64,000 bases of DNA from Porticoccaceae bacterium (GCA_029238255.1 JAQWGK010000019.1:1-64000), one strand, 5' to 3'. Positions 8,309 to 17,295 are shown, numbered from the stretch's first letter. Numbers and translations are program-made. The notes: generated by a model from the letters alone, not told the origin.

Positions 8309-8791
8309 ATGAGCGAATATAGACCCGAAGAGGGTAATTTTAATGTTGGCAAAGTACGTATCGCCGTTATTGCGGCGCGCTGGAATGCTGAAATCACCGA
8401 TGGTCTGGTTGCCGGCGCGGTGCGTGCCTTTGCTCGACACGGTATTGAAGGCGATGCGCTGGAAGTATTCCGTGTCCCCGGTGCTTTTGAATTGCCACTG
8501 GCCAGCCAGCGCGCAGCGCGCACCGGTCGCTTTGATGCGGTTGTCTCGCTCGGCTGTGTTATTCGCGGTGATACTCCTCACTTTGATTACGTCTGTGCAG
8601 AGACCACTAGAGGCATTGGCGAAGTTGCTTTAAATGAAGATCTGCCGGTGGCCTTTGGTCTTTTGACCACGGATAACCTGCAGCAATCGCTGGATCGATC
8701 TGGCGACAATAATGAAAACAAAGGTGAAGAAGCGGCCTTGACGATTATTGAATTACTTACCGTTTTTAAACAGATTCAAGGCGCCGAATAA
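8309..8791 (+). CDS. ribH: 6,7-dimethyl-8-ribityllumazine synthase
   Basis: A 160-residue lumazine synthase catalysing the penultimate riboflavin step. Family motifs visible are IAVIAARWNAEITDGLVAGA, VFRVPGAFELPLA, SLGCVIRGDTPHFDYVC and PVAFGLLTTDN; His in DTPHFDY is the expected catalytic residue. Length is standard. It sits 14 bases after ribBX and abuts nusB directly, so it is part of one operon. Confidence 0.97.
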   Translation: MSEYRPEEGNFNVGKVRIAVIAARWNAEITDGLVAGAVRAFARHGIEGDALEVFRVPGAFELPLASQRAARTGRFDAVVSLGCVIRGDTPHFDYVCAETTRGIGEVALNEDLPVAFGLLTTDNLQQSLDRSGDNNENKGEEAALTIIELLTVFKQIQGAE

Positions 8792-9232
8792 ATGTCAAAA
8801 CCAAAAATGCGTCAAAAAGCACGCAGACTTCTCGCCCAGGCACTTTATTCCTGGGATATGGGCGGCACTGATCTGGTGAGTATCGAAGCAGAATTTCACA
8901 CCGATAATAATATGGCTACGGTGGATACTGAGCTATTTCATGAGATTCTTTACGGTGTACCAAAAAACCTTGGTGATATTGATGCGGCCTATCAGCCTCA
9001 TTTAGATCGCAAAGAAGAGCAGCTTGACCCAGTATCCCGCGCGATTCTGCGTCTTTCGACTTACGAGATGATCTACCGCATCGATGTGCCCTATAAAGTG
9101 GTTATTAACGAAGGGGTTAATCTGGCGAAAACCTTTGGCCCCACCGATGCGTTTAAATATATCAATGGTATTCTCGACCGCGTTGCTGCTGAAAAGCGCG
9201 CTATAGAAGTGGCTGCCAATAAGCGCCGTTAA
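8792..9232 (+). CDS. nusB: transcription antitermination factor NusB
   Basis: A 146-residue all-helical RNA-binding protein that with NusE binds boxA in antitermination complexes on rRNA transcripts. Motifs include RRLLAQALYSWDM at the N-terminus, PVSRAILRLSTYEM, and PYKVVINEGVNLAKTFGPTDAFKYINGILDRVA at the C-terminus. The start ATG immediately follows the ribH stop, with AAGG inside the ribH end as a plausible binding site. The ribH-nusB-thiL order is conserved. Confidence 0.97.
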   Translation: MSKPKMRQKARRLLAQALYSWDMGGTDLVSIEAEFHTDNNMATVDTELFHEILYGVPKNLGDIDAAYQPHLDRKEEQLDPVSRAILRLSTYEMIYRIDVPYKVVINEGVNLAKTFGPTDAFKYINGILDRVAAEKRAIEVAANKRR

Positions 9233-9265
9233 GTTTGTGGCTAATCACTGAGAGAGGACAAAGCT

Positions 9266-10261
9266 CTGTCTGATCAAAAGTATCACCAATCCAGCGAGTT
9301 TGAGTTGATCGCGAAGCACTTTTCTGGCCTTACGGGTCAGGGCGGAGTCGCTTTGGGTATTGGTGATGATGCCGCTCTTATCAATACCAGCCCCAATCAA
9401 CAGTTAGTGGTCGCCAGCGATACACTGGTGGAAGGGGTGCATTTCCCCAGTACTGCTTCAGGTAAGCAGATCGCCACCAGAGCTCTATGTGTCAACCTTA
9501 GTGATATGGCTGCGATGGGCGCTCAACCGCGCTGGTTTACACTGGCCTTAACGCTCCCCAAAAAAAAAGCCAACAGCCTATGGTTGGCAGATTTTAGTGC
9601 CGGTATAGCTGAGATTGCCCAGCAGTTTGATATAGCTCTGGTGGGCGGTGATACCACCAGTGGCCCCTTAACCGTTTCCATAACTATGCTTGGTGAAGCA
9701 CCTGCGGGGAAGAGTTTGCAGCGCGCTGGTGCGGGGGTTGGAGATACAGTGTTTGTCACCGGTACATTGGGTGATGGCGCTGCAGGGTTAAAATCAATAT
9801 CCAGTATTAATAGTATTAATTCAGACAGTGAACGCTTACTTCATAGATTTTATGCACCACGGCCACAGGTCGAAATAGGGCTTCGGTTGCGTGGAATTGC
9901 CTCCGCCTGCATTGATATTTCCGATGGTTTGATCGCTGATTTAGGCCATATTTGTCAATCCAGTGGTGTTGCAGCTTCTATCTATCAAGAGCAGTTGCCT
10001 GTGGCTGCGGATGTAAAAAAACTGGCTCCAGATCACTTTATTAACTGGGCGTTGTTTGGCGGTGATGATTACCAACTCTGCTTTACGGTTGGTGCTGATA
10101 AACTCGCCACCGTTGAACAGTGGATTAGCCGCGCTGAACTGGATGCGAGTAAAATTGGTATTATTCAGGCCAGCAGTGATTCGAATAATCTGGTGACTGT
10201 TCTCGACCAAGACAATAATCCAATCGCCATCAATAAACAGGGGTATGACCACTTTGGCTAG
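9266..10261 (+). CDS. thiL: thiamine-monophosphate kinase, apparent CTG start
   Basis: ThiL phosphorylates thiamine monophosphate to thiamine diphosphate. Motifs include LGIGDDAALI, ASDTLVEGVHF, ALCVNLSDMAAMGA, LVGGDTTSGP and ISDGLIADLGH. The start is unusual. The frame is closed by a TAA at 9242-9244, and no ATG or GTG follows before the conserved region. The family N-terminus SEFELIAKHF lies before the first TTG (9305), which also has no binding site. A CTG at 9266 is seven bases after a strong AGAGAGGA and gives a natural 331-residue protein starting (M)SDQKYHQSSEFEL. I therefore place the start there. A TTG start at 9305 (318 residues) is the alternative. Its last 17 bases overlap pgpA. 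Confidence 0.88.
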   Translation: MSDQKYHQSSEFELIAKHFSGLTGQGGVALGIGDDAALINTSPNQQLVVASDTLVEGVHFPSTASGKQIATRALCVNLSDMAAMGAQPRWFTLALTLPKKKANSLWLADFSAGIAEIAQQFDIALVGGDTTSGPLTVSITMLGEAPAGKSLQRAGAGVGDTVFVTGTLGDGAAGLKSISSINSINSDSERLLHRFYAPRPQVEIGLRLRGIASACIDISDGLIADLGHICQSSGVAASIYQEQLPVAADVKKLAPDHFINWALFGGDDYQLCFTVGADKLATVEQWISRAELDASKIGIIQASSDSNNLVTVLDQDNNPIAINKQGYDHFG

Positions 10262-10766
10262 CACTGATAACACAGCAAATAATATAACTAACCCAACTTT
10301 TAAGCAGTTATTGCGCTCACCGACACTATTGCTGGCCTTCGGTTTTGGCAGCGGTCTCTCATCAAAAGCGCCGGGCACAATGGGCACATTGGCGGCGATT
10401 CCACTCTGGTGGTTGCTCGCCCAACTGCCGCTGGCGGGTTATTTAATCGTGGTTTTAATTAGCGCTATTGTTGGTATTTATATCTGTGATCAGGCAGCCA
10501 AAACCATGGGTGTCCATGATCATGGTGGTATTGTCTGGGATGAGTTTGTTGGTTTTTGGATTGCTATGGCGGCACTGCCGGTCTCTTGGACATCACTGGT
10601 GTTGGGCTTTGTGCTGTTTCGCTTTTTCGATATTCTAAAACCCTGGCCGATTAGCTGGCTGGATAAAAAAGTCTCCGGCGGCTTTGGCATTATGATTGAT
10701 GATATTGCTGCGGGAATTGCCTCGGCGCTTGTTCTGATACTGATTAAAACGGTTTATATTTTGTGA
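10245..10766 (+). CDS. pgpA: phosphatidylglycerophosphatase A
   Basis: A 173-residue inner-membrane phosphatase converting phosphatidylglycerol phosphate to phosphatidylglycerol. Motifs visible are FGFGSGLSSKAPGTMGTL, GVHDHGGIVWDEFVGFW, FRFFDILKPWPI and GFGIMIDDIAAG; the acidic residues in WDE and DD are likely metal ligands. Several hydrophobic segments are present. The ATG at 10245 lies within the last codons of thiL, so the genes are coupled. This is the last gene of the rib-nusB-thiL-pgpA unit. Confidence 0.95.
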   Translation: MTTLASTDNTANNITNPTFKQLLRSPTLLLAFGFGSGLSSKAPGTMGTLAAIPLWWLLAQLPLAGYLIVVLISAIVGIYICDQAAKTMGVHDHGGIVWDEFVGFWIAMAALPVSWTSLVLGFVLFRFFDILKPWPISWLDKKVSGGFGIMIDDIAAGIASALVLILIKTVYIL

Positions 10767-10864
10767 CTGCACCTTAGGTAACCGTCTATTATGTGACTGT
10801 ATATTAGATAAATGAAACAGGGCTTCCAGGGTTTGGATGCTCCCAGACAAAAGGATAGTCTCAC

Positions 10865-12181
10865 TTGAAAAGGAAGTTATTGCCAATTGCGATTATTGGC
10901 GGCGCAGTAATCATCTCAATCGCCATGAATCTGTTAAAGCCAGAACCTCTCAAGGCCGAATCTCCAGATACCGCCGTTGCGGTCAAGACCCAGATATTAC
11001 AAAGAACTCAGGCCAAACTTCTGGTGGAATCTCAGGGCACTGTTGTGCCTCGTACGCGCACATCCCTTATTTCCGAAGTCTCGGGCACAGTATTAGACGT
11101 TTCGCCGCATTTTCTCGTGGGTGGTGTTTTTAAGACTGGAGATTTGCTGTTGCAGTTGGATCCAACGGACTACGAGGTGGCACTGCAACGCGCCAATGCC
11201 AAACTAATCAGCATGAATGCCCAGCTAACCTTTGAGCAGGCGCGGGCAGTGCAGGCCGAAAAAGAGTGGGGCATGACCGGTCGCCCTGCAGAAGAGGCAC
11301 CACTGTTAGCCTTGCGCAAACCCTATCTTGAAGAAGCCCGTGCCAATGTACTGCAGGCGGAGGCTGAGGTTAAGCAGGCTAAATTGAAACTTCAGCGCGC
11401 TTCAATTCGTGCACCTTACACCGGCATGGTTGCGGCTAAATCTGTGGATATTGGTCAGTATGTGACTGTTGGTGCAGCTCTGGGCGAGACCTTCGCCATC
11501 GACTTTGCCGAGGTGCGCCTGCCACTGACGAAAAGAGACCTGTCGATGATGAATAGCTTTGCGGTGGTGGATAAAGATAATCATCTGGAAATAACTCTGC
11601 GCGGCTCAATAGACGACAATATCACTGAGTGGCAAGCCAAGCTGGTGCGGTCTGAGGGGGTTATTAATCAAGCCAATCGCGCACTTTATATTGTCGCGCA
11701 GATCGATGACCCCTACGCAAAGCTTGGTTCAGATGATTGTGAGTGTTTGATAATGCCGCTGCTAATGGGAACCTTTGTCACTGCGAGTATTGGTGGTAAA
11801 ACTATTGATAATGCCTTTGCCATCCCGCGCAGCGCTCTACTGCAAGACAGTAAAGTTGCCCTGGTAGATGCTCAGCAGAGATTGCGCCTGAAAGAGGTTG
11901 AGCCTATTTTTGCTGACAGTAATTTCTATTATGTCAATCAGGGGCTAGAAGAGGGCGATGAAATTATTATCAGTGCTGTGGGTGTGCCTATTGATGGTAT
12001 GAAGATTAGTCCAGAAGCCCTTAGCGTAGAAAAAGCCCTTAGCGAGACAAAAGCCCTTAGCTCTGATGACTTATCGACTGGTAAAGGAGCTTCAGCGGAA
12101 CAAAAAGCTTCAGCGGAACAAGGAGCTTCAACCAAACAAAAAGCTTCAGCGGAACAGGGAGCCTCCAGCAATGCAGAGTGA
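10865..12181 (+). CDS. RND efflux periplasmic adaptor (membrane fusion protein)
   Basis: A 438-residue HlyD/AcrA-type adaptor linking an RND pump to an outer-membrane channel. The start is TTG at 10865. The frame is closed by TAG at 10856-10858, TTG is the first usable codon, and AAGGAT lies nine bases upstream. An N-terminal anchor (PIAIIGGAVIISIAMNLL) is followed by a biotinyl-lipoyl half-motif (RTSLISEVSGTVLDVSPHF), a coiled-coil hairpin (about residues 105-175), the second lipoyl half (RAPYTGMVAAKSVDIGQYV) and beta-barrel regions. The last ~55 residues are unusual: three KALS-type hexapeptides, then five GASAEQ-type hexapeptides, encoded by 18-bp tandem repeats. Its end overlaps the pump gene by 11 bases. 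Substrate unknown. Confidence 0.9.
   Translation: MKRKLLPIAIIGGAVIISIAMNLLKPEPLKAESPDTAVAVKTQILQRTQAKLLVESQGTVVPRTRTSLISEVSGTVLDVSPHFLVGGVFKTGDLLLQLDPTDYEVALQRANAKLISMNAQLTFEQARAVQAEKEWGMTGRPAEEAPLLALRKPYLEEARANVLQAEAEVKQAKLKLQRASIRAPYTGMVAAKSVDIGQYVTVGAALGETFAIDFAEVRLPLTKRDLSMMNSFAVVDKDNHLEITLRGSIDDNITEWQAKLVRSEGVINQANRALYIVAQIDDPYAKLGSDDCECLIMPLLMGTFVTASIGGKTIDNAFAIPRSALLQDSKVALVDAQQRLRLKEVEPIFADSNFYYVNQGLEEGDEIIISAVGVPIDGMKISPEALSVEKALSETKALSSDDLSTGKGASAEQKASAEQGASTKQKASAEQGASSNAE
12014..12067 (+). repeat. Three 18-bp in-frame repeats (ALS hexapeptides) in the adaptor gene
   Basis: Units start at 12014, 12032 and 12050, each containing GAAGCCCTTAGC or AAAGCCCTTAGC, and encode EALSVE, KALSET and KALSSD. 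The core AGCCCTTAGC is the reverse complement of the GCTAAGGGCT core found in repeats after mreD, yrbG and ibaG elsewhere in this window. Confidence 0.85.
12083..12172 (+). repeat. Five 18-bp in-frame repeats (GASAEQ hexapeptides)
   Basis: Five units of 18 bp encode KGASAE, QKASAE, QGASTK, QKASAE and QGASSN at the extreme C-terminus of the efflux adaptor. The last unit contains the AGGGAG binding site and the ATG of the downstream pump gene. Low-complexity, hydrophilic and probably disordered. Confidence 0.9.
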
Positions 12182-15100
12182 GAAATATGGACTTATAGGC
12201 TGGTTCTCTAAAAACCCCGTAGCGGCCAATTTAATGATGATTCTGATTATTGGTGCCGGATTAATTTCTGCAATGAATATCAGTAAAGAAATGTTCCCCA
12301 TAGGGGAACTTGATCGCATTTCAATTTCAGCAGTCTATCCGGGTGCTGCACCCGTGGAAGTGGAAAAAGGCGTTATTCTGCCCATGGAGTCTGTCCTGCA
12401 AGGCCTAAAAGGTGTCAAAAAGATTAACTCAACCGCCAATCGGGATTTCGCCAGTATCAATCTGGAAATCGAATCCAATGAAGATATTCAGGAGGTCATG
12501 GCGCAGGTTGAGAATCGTATCGACAGTATTGTTAATTTTCCCGATGATATGGAAAAACCCAGTGTTACCAGAATGACCATGGATGAAGCGCGCTGGGTGA
12601 TGGGTATATCCGTATCCGGCAATATGGATGAACGCACGCGCAAGGTTTTGGGTCAGGAAATGCGTGATGAGTTGTTATTGTTGGCGGATATAAAAAATGT
12701 CATTTTATGGGGCGTAGATGACTATGAGATATCTATTGAAGTAGATGAGGATCGCCTGCGGGAATTCAATCTCACTTTAAATGAAGTGGCTCAGGTGCTG
12801 CGTAATTCATCCCTCGATTTACCTGCCGGCATGATCCGCAGTGCTGATGGCAATGTGTTGGTGCGCACTCAGGGCAAAGCCTACACAGGTAAAGATTTTG
12901 CCAATATGGTGCTGCGCAGTCAGCCCGATGGTACAGAGCTGTTACTCAGCGATGTAGCAACCGTCAGAGATGGCTTCGCTGAGTCCAGTAATATAGTGCG
13001 CTTTGATGGCGAGGATGCAATTAATCTCGGTGTTTTTTCAACTGAGGGTCAGGACATCATCACCATCAGCGATCGGATTAAGCAATATATTGTCGAGAAG
13101 CGCGAGACCCTGCCGGAGGAACTGAGTATCAATGAGTTTTTTGATACCTCATTCCACCTGCGAGGGCGGTTAAATATGATGTTGGAAAATCTGGCGTTGG
13201 GTGCGGTGCTGGTGGCTATTGTGCTCGGGCTATTTTTAAATCTGCATGTGGCTGGCTGGGTAATGTTGGGTATACCGGTTAGCTTTTTGGGCGCGTTCTG
13301 GTTAATGCCAATAGGTCCTTATCCGGTTACTGTTAATGTGTTGAGCTTATTCGCGTTTATTATGGTGCTGGGCATAGTGGTCGACGATGCCATTGTGATT
13401 GGCGAGAGTATTTTTAGTCAGGCGAAAAAAGATTTTAAGCAAAAACTAGCTAGCAGCTCTGCTGGGTCAGAGGACTCTGATGGGGGTGAGGCTAATGAGA
13501 TTGGTTATAAAGCCTCGGTGGCCACGGTTATTGCCGGTGCCAAAAAGGTAGCGACGCCGTCAACCATAGGTGTGCTCACTACCATGGCTGCCTTTGCACC
13601 TATTTTATTTGTTGGCGGTGCTGCGGCGCCATTTTTTGAATCTATCGCGATGGTGGTAATTCTCTGCCTACTGTTTTCGCTGGTTGAGTCAAAGCTGATT
13701 TTGCCCGCTCATTTGGTGGGTCTAAAACTAGGTGATCGATCAACTTCAAAAGTAGCTTTTATCGAGCGCTGGCAAACCGCTATTGGAAACCGGCTTAGCG
13801 CTTTTGTTGAAAACACTTACCTGCCTTTTTTAAGACTTTGTCTGCAGCATCGCTATGCCACTCTGGCCGGTTTTTTGGCGCTGCTGATTATTTCCATCAG
13901 CGCGGTTAATAGCGGTATTGCGCGCTTTGAGTTCTTTCCCAATGTGCCGGGCGACGGTGTGCAGGCGAAGGTTACTATGCAGGATGGTACCTCGGCAGAA
14001 ATCCTTGAGGAGACCCTGACTAGAATTGAAGCCGCTGCCTTTGAGGTGGATGCTGAGCACCGCCGCAATTATCCACAGGATAAGGGGCTGATTGAGCATG
14101 TGATCTTTTATACCGAGTCCGATACCCAAAGTACTTTTATGGCATCGCTGACTCATGCGGAAGATCGTAGTATTGATGGATTTGAAATTGAGAAACTGTG
14201 GCGCAACAAGGTGGGCACATTGCCCAATGTGCGCAAGCAGAGCTATTTTGCCGGCACCAATGCCGGTGGCGGCGCCAAGATAAATCTTACCCTCTCGGGT
14301 TCTGATCCCGAGCAGCTTACCCTTGCCGGCGCAGAGTTAGCGGATAAATTGGGCGAGTACAATGGTGTCATTGATATCTATAACAGTCAGGGTGCTGGTG
14401 GTCGCGAAATACTGATCAGCTTAAAACCCTATGCCAGTCAGCTGGATATTAGTTTGGGTGATATTGCCCGGCAGGTGCGTCAGGCATTTTATGGGGAAGA
14501 GGTGCAGCGGCTGCAGCGCGGAGCTGATACCTTAAAAGTAATGGTGCGCTACCCCATTGAAAACCGACGCTCTATTGCCACCTTGGAGGATATGCTGATT
14601 CGCACCTCTTCTGGTCAGGCCATTGCGATTGGTGAAGTCGCAGATATAGAATTAGGTCTTGGTCTTACCGCTATTTCACGTATTGATCGCGAGCGAACAG
14701 TGACTATTACTGCCGATGTTGATGCAGCCAAAGCGCAAAGTGGGACGGTGATTGCAGATATAACCGGTAATTTTATTCCTGAATTATTGGCCCGATATCC
14801 AGGAGTTAAATTTGGGTTGGGCGGTGCCAGTGAGGAGCAGCAGATCTTAATGAATCGTATGATTTTGGGGTTTGTTGCCTCTCTGTTTTTAATCTACGGC
14901 CTGTTGGCGGTCCCACTAAAATCCTATGTACAGCCACTAGTAATTATGGCGGTGATTCCGTTTGGCTTTATTGGCGCGGTGGTCGGCCATATAGTGTTTG
15001 ATGTGGCGATTAGTATGCTGTCGATCTTTGGTCTGATTGCACTGGCCGGAGTGGTGGTCAATGACAGTCTGATTTTGGTGGAATTTGTCAACCGCGCCCG

Positions 15101-15380
15101 TGAAGAAGAACAGACTATTGATGAAGCGCTGGCATCAGCGGGTAAACAGCGTTTTAGAGCGATTCTGTTAACTACCATGACCACCTTTGTAGGCCTGTTG
15201 CCGATGCTATTTGAAACCAGCACTCAGGCACAGTTTGTTATTCCTATGGCCCTGTCACTCAGCTTTGGTATTGTTTTTGCCACTACCATCACTCTGGTGT
15301 TAGTACCCTGTCTGTACCGAGTAATTTACGATCTGCGTGAATCTAAACGCTTCACCGAGCCGACATTAGCGGAGGGTTAA
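12171..15380 (+). CDS. RND family efflux pump, inner-membrane permease
   Basis: A 1069-residue AcrB-like proton-driven exporter. The start at 12171 (MQSEKYGLIGWFSKNPVAANL) is supported by AGGGAG upstream and by the family N-terminus; an earlier ATG at 12066 only reads the adaptor repeats in another frame. It has 12 transmembrane helices and two large periplasmic loops. Transmembrane helix 4 carries the paired aspartates of the proton relay (LGIVVDDAIVIGE). The C-terminal half shows FGLIALAGVVVNDSLILVEFVNR and PMALSLSFGIVFATTITLVLVP. It overlaps the adaptor gene. No outer-membrane factor is encoded nearby, so a shared TolC-type channel is likely. Exported substrate cannot be told from sequence. 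Confidence 0.93.
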   Translation: MQSEKYGLIGWFSKNPVAANLMMILIIGAGLISAMNISKEMFPIGELDRISISAVYPGAAPVEVEKGVILPMESVLQGLKGVKKINSTANRDFASINLEIESNEDIQEVMAQVENRIDSIVNFPDDMEKPSVTRMTMDEARWVMGISVSGNMDERTRKVLGQEMRDELLLLADIKNVILWGVDDYEISIEVDEDRLREFNLTLNEVAQVLRNSSLDLPAGMIRSADGNVLVRTQGKAYTGKDFANMVLRSQPDGTELLLSDVATVRDGFAESSNIVRFDGEDAINLGVFSTEGQDIITISDRIKQYIVEKRETLPEELSINEFFDTSFHLRGRLNMMLENLALGAVLVAIVLGLFLNLHVAGWVMLGIPVSFLGAFWLMPIGPYPVTVNVLSLFAFIMVLGIVVDDAIVIGESIFSQAKKDFKQKLASSSAGSEDSDGGEANEIGYKASVATVIAGAKKVATPSTIGVLTTMAAFAPILFVGGAAAPFFESIAMVVILCLLFSLVESKLILPAHLVGLKLGDRSTSKVAFIERWQTAIGNRLSAFVENTYLPFLRLCLQHRYATLAGFLALLIISISAVNSGIARFEFFPNVPGDGVQAKVTMQDGTSAEILEETLTRIEAAAFEVDAEHRRNYPQDKGLIEHVIFYTESDTQSTFMASLTHAEDRSIDGFEIEKLWRNKVGTLPNVRKQSYFAGTNAGGGAKINLTLSGSDPEQLTLAGAELADKLGEYNGVIDIYNSQGAGGREILISLKPYASQLDISLGDIARQVRQAFYGEEVQRLQRGADTLKVMVRYPIENRRSIATLEDMLIRTSSGQAIAIGEVADIELGLGLTAISRIDRERTVTITADVDAAKAQSGTVIADITGNFIPELLARYPGVKFGLGGASEEQQILMNRMILGFVASLFLIYGLLAVPLKSYVQPLVIMAVIPFGFIGAVVGHIVFDVAISMLSIFGLIALAGVVVNDSLILVEFVNRAREEEQTIDEALASAGKQRFRAILLTTMTTFVGLLPMLFETSTQAQFVIPMALSLSFGIVFATTITLVLVPCLYRVIYDLRESKRFTEPTLAEG

Positions 15381-15429
15381 ACTGGCGGTGTAAACACAGG
15401 AAAAGCCTGCACAAGGTTGGCTTTGAGGC

Positions 15430-15435
15430 TACAAT
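15430..15435 (+). promoter_or_regulatory. Predicted -10 element of ribA-hisF
   Basis: TACAAT followed by ACGCGCC, the same -10 plus GC-rich discriminator as upstream of rlmD. It lies 50 bases past the RND pump stop and 62 bases before the ribA start. No good -35 is visible. Confidence 0.4.
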
Positions 15436-15497
15436 ACGCGCCTATTTTTGGTTTAACCTTTGTTAAACTTCTTTTTTTAACCTCTGGAGTCAGTCTG

Positions 15498-16091
15498 GTG
15501 CTTCGTTTTATCGAATCCTCAAAGTTACCCACCCGCTGGGGAACCTTTGATATTCACGGCTTTGAGGATCCCTTTAAGGGAAAAGAGCATATTGCCATCA
15601 CCATGGGCGACTGTGCGGCTGACCAGCCATTACTGATTAGAATCCACTCTGAATGCCTAACCGGCGATGCCTTGGGTAGTCTGCGCTGTGACTGTGGCGA
15701 GCAGTTGCAAGAGGCGATGAAGCGCGTCTCTGAAGAGGGCCGTGGAGCTATTCTATATCTCCGTCAGGAAGGTCGTGGTATTGGTCTGGTCAATAAAATC
15801 CGCGCTTACAATTTGCAGGATCAGGGTGCCGATACAGTTGAGGCCAACGAACAGTTGGGCTTTGGTGCTGATATGCGTGACTATTCTATCTGCGCTCCGA
15901 TGCTTGAGCATCTGGGTGCCAGTGCGGTAAAACTGATGACTAACAATCCGCGCAAAGTGGCTGCGCTTAAAGAGCTGGGTATCAATGTGGTTGATCGTGT
16001 CCCACTTCAGGCCGATAGCAATCCGCACAATGTTCAATATCTGTCGACCAAAGCTGGCAAGCTCGGTCATCTGTTTAAGGAAGAAAAATGA
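15498..16091 (+). CDS. ribA: GTP cyclohydrolase II
   Basis: A 197-residue enzyme catalysing the first step of riboflavin synthesis, GTP to 2,5-diamino-6-ribosylamino-4(3H)-pyrimidinone 5'-phosphate. I chose the GTG at 15498 because GGAG lies eight bases upstream and the protein then begins like E. coli RibA ([11 protein letters not shown]); the reading frame upstream is open but unlike the family. The zinc site is complete: Cys53, Cys64 and Cys66 in [19 protein letters not shown]. The catalytic region [15 protein letters not shown] is intact. This is the functional RibA that the degenerate RibBX half cannot replace. It overlaps hisF by four bases, an unusual pairing. Confidence 0.96.
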   Translation: MLRFIESSKLPTRWGTFDIHGFEDPFKGKEHIAITMGDCAADQPLLIRIHSECLTGDALGSLRCDCGEQLQEAMKRVSEEGRGAILYLRQEGRGIGLVNKIRAYNLQDQGADTVEANEQLGFGADMRDYSICAPMLEHLGASAVKLMTNNPRKVAALKELGINVVDRVPLQADSNPHNVQYLSTKAGKLGHLFKEEK

Positions 16092-16858
16092 GTCTGGCTA
16101 AACGTATTATTCCCTGTCTCGATGTTGATAAAGGCCGCGTAGTTAAAGGGGTTCAGTTTGTCGATATCCGTGATGCTGGCGATCCGGTTGAGGTTGCCCG
16201 CCGCTATAACGAGCAGGGTGCCGATGAGATTACCTTTTTAGATATTACCGCCAGCCATGAAGCCCGCGATACCACATTGCACACGGTTGAGCGTATGGCC
16301 GGAGAGGTGTTTATTCCCCTGACAGTAGGCGGCGGTGTTCGAGAGTTGCAGGATATTCGCAATCTGCTCAATGCCGGTGCTGACAAAGTTGCTATTAATT
16401 CAGCGGCGATTCACAACCCGGAATTTGTTCGCGAAGCGGCACAGCGATTTGGTTCCCAGTGCATAGTGGTCGCGATTGATGCCAAGCAGGTAGCTCAGGG
16501 TGACCAGCCAAAGTGGGAAATCTTTACCCATGGTGGCCGCAAGCCAACCGGTATTGATGCGATTCAATGGGCGGAGAAGATGACCGGCTATGGTGCTGGT
16601 GAGATTCTGCTGACCAGTATGGATCGCGATGGCACCAAAAATGGTTTTGACCTCGAGCTTACCTCGCGCATCAGTGATGCGGTGCATGTGCCGGTGATTG
16701 CTTCCGGTGGTGTAGGCAATCTTCAGCATCTGGTTGATGGTATTGTCGAAGGTAAGGCCGATGCAGTTTTAGCGGCGAGCATTTTTCACTTTGGTGAGCA
16801 TACGGTGCCTGAGGCCAAGCAATATATGGCAGAGCGTGGAGTTTCAGTTCGGCTGTAA
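16088..16858 (+). CDS. hisF: imidazole glycerol phosphate synthase subunit HisF
   Basis: A 256-residue TIM-barrel cyclase that with the glutaminase HisH makes imidazole glycerol phosphate and AICAR in histidine synthesis. The N-terminus [19 protein letters not shown] carries the first catalytic Asp; the second is in [20 protein letters not shown] and [10 protein letters not shown] are phosphate-binding loops. It overlaps ribA by ATGA. Its usual partners hisH, hisA and hisB are not adjacent, and hisG-hisD lie about 45 kb away, so the histidine genes are scattered. Confidence 0.97.
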   Translation: MSLAKRIIPCLDVDKGRVVKGVQFVDIRDAGDPVEVARRYNEQGADEITFLDITASHEARDTTLHTVERMAGEVFIPLTVGGGVRELQDIRNLLNAGADKVAINSAAIHNPEFVREAAQRFGSQCIVVAIDAKQVAQGDQPKWEIFTHGGRKPTGIDAIQWAEKMTGYGAGEILLTSMDRDGTKNGFDLELTSRISDAVHVPVIASGGVGNLQHLVDGIVEGKADAVLAASIFHFGEHTVPEAKQYMAERGVSVRL

Positions 16859-16883
16859 ACACTGTCCTCATGCCAACATCTCT

Positions 16884-16970
16884 CGTCATGCCGGCGAAGG
16901 CCGGCATCTGTTATCTTCGCTAGAGCTTGGGTTTACACTGCAATAGGTACCTGCCTTCGCCGGCATGACG
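16884..16970. repeat. REP-like inverted repeat after hisF
   Basis: The arm at 16884-16901 (CGTCATGCCGGCGAAGGC) is a perfect inverted copy of 16953-16970, separated by about 50 bases. The first arm also holds an internal hairpin (GCCGGC..GCCGGC). A third partial copy lies near 16979-16990. This is a dispersed-repeat type seen in many proteobacteria. It may act as a hairpin end for hisF and for the convergent higA gene. Confidence 0.75.
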
Positions 16971-17001
16971 TTCATTTGTCGGTATGACGAGGGATCTCCA
17001 G

Positions 17002-17295
17002 CTACGCCGCATCCAGATCAAGCTTATTAACTCTTTCCAAGCGTACAACCTTTTTTGCCTGCCATAAGTCATAGCTATGCTGCATTGCCAGCCAGCTTTC
17101 TGGACTTCGTCCAAGAGCCTTGGAAAGACGCAATGCCATTTCCGGGCTAATTCCACTCTGCTGTTTAAGAATACGGTTAAGGGTAGACGCTGCTACATCG
17201 AGCTGATTGGCCAGATAGCGACAGCTCAAATCAAAAGGCTCCATATAGGTGGCGAGAATAAACTCACCTGGGTGAGGAGGGTTGTGCATAGTCAT
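17002..17295 (-). CDS. higA: HigA family antitoxin
   Basis: A 97-residue XRE-type helix-turn-helix antitoxin. The start MTMHNPPHPGEFI is typical of HigA. The DNA-binding segment is LANQLDVAASTLNRILKQQSGISPEMALRLSKALG (about residues 28-62), followed by SPESWLAMQHSYDLW. It overlaps the toxin stop by one base (TAATG), giving the toxin-first order typical of higBA. It is expected to bind HigB and to repress the shared promoter through the palindrome at 17590-17599. Confidence 0.93.
   Translation of the reverse strand: MTMHNPPHPGEFILATYMEPFDLSCRYLANQLDVAASTLNRILKQQSGISPEMALRLSKALGRSPESWLAMQHSYDLWQAKKVVRLERVNKLDLDAA

Noticed and set aside
10837-11133. A 98-codon frame starting with ATG just before the efflux adaptor
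   Set aside because: It overlaps the adaptor's N-terminus in another frame. The adaptor's TTG start has a binding site and a family-like protein sequence.
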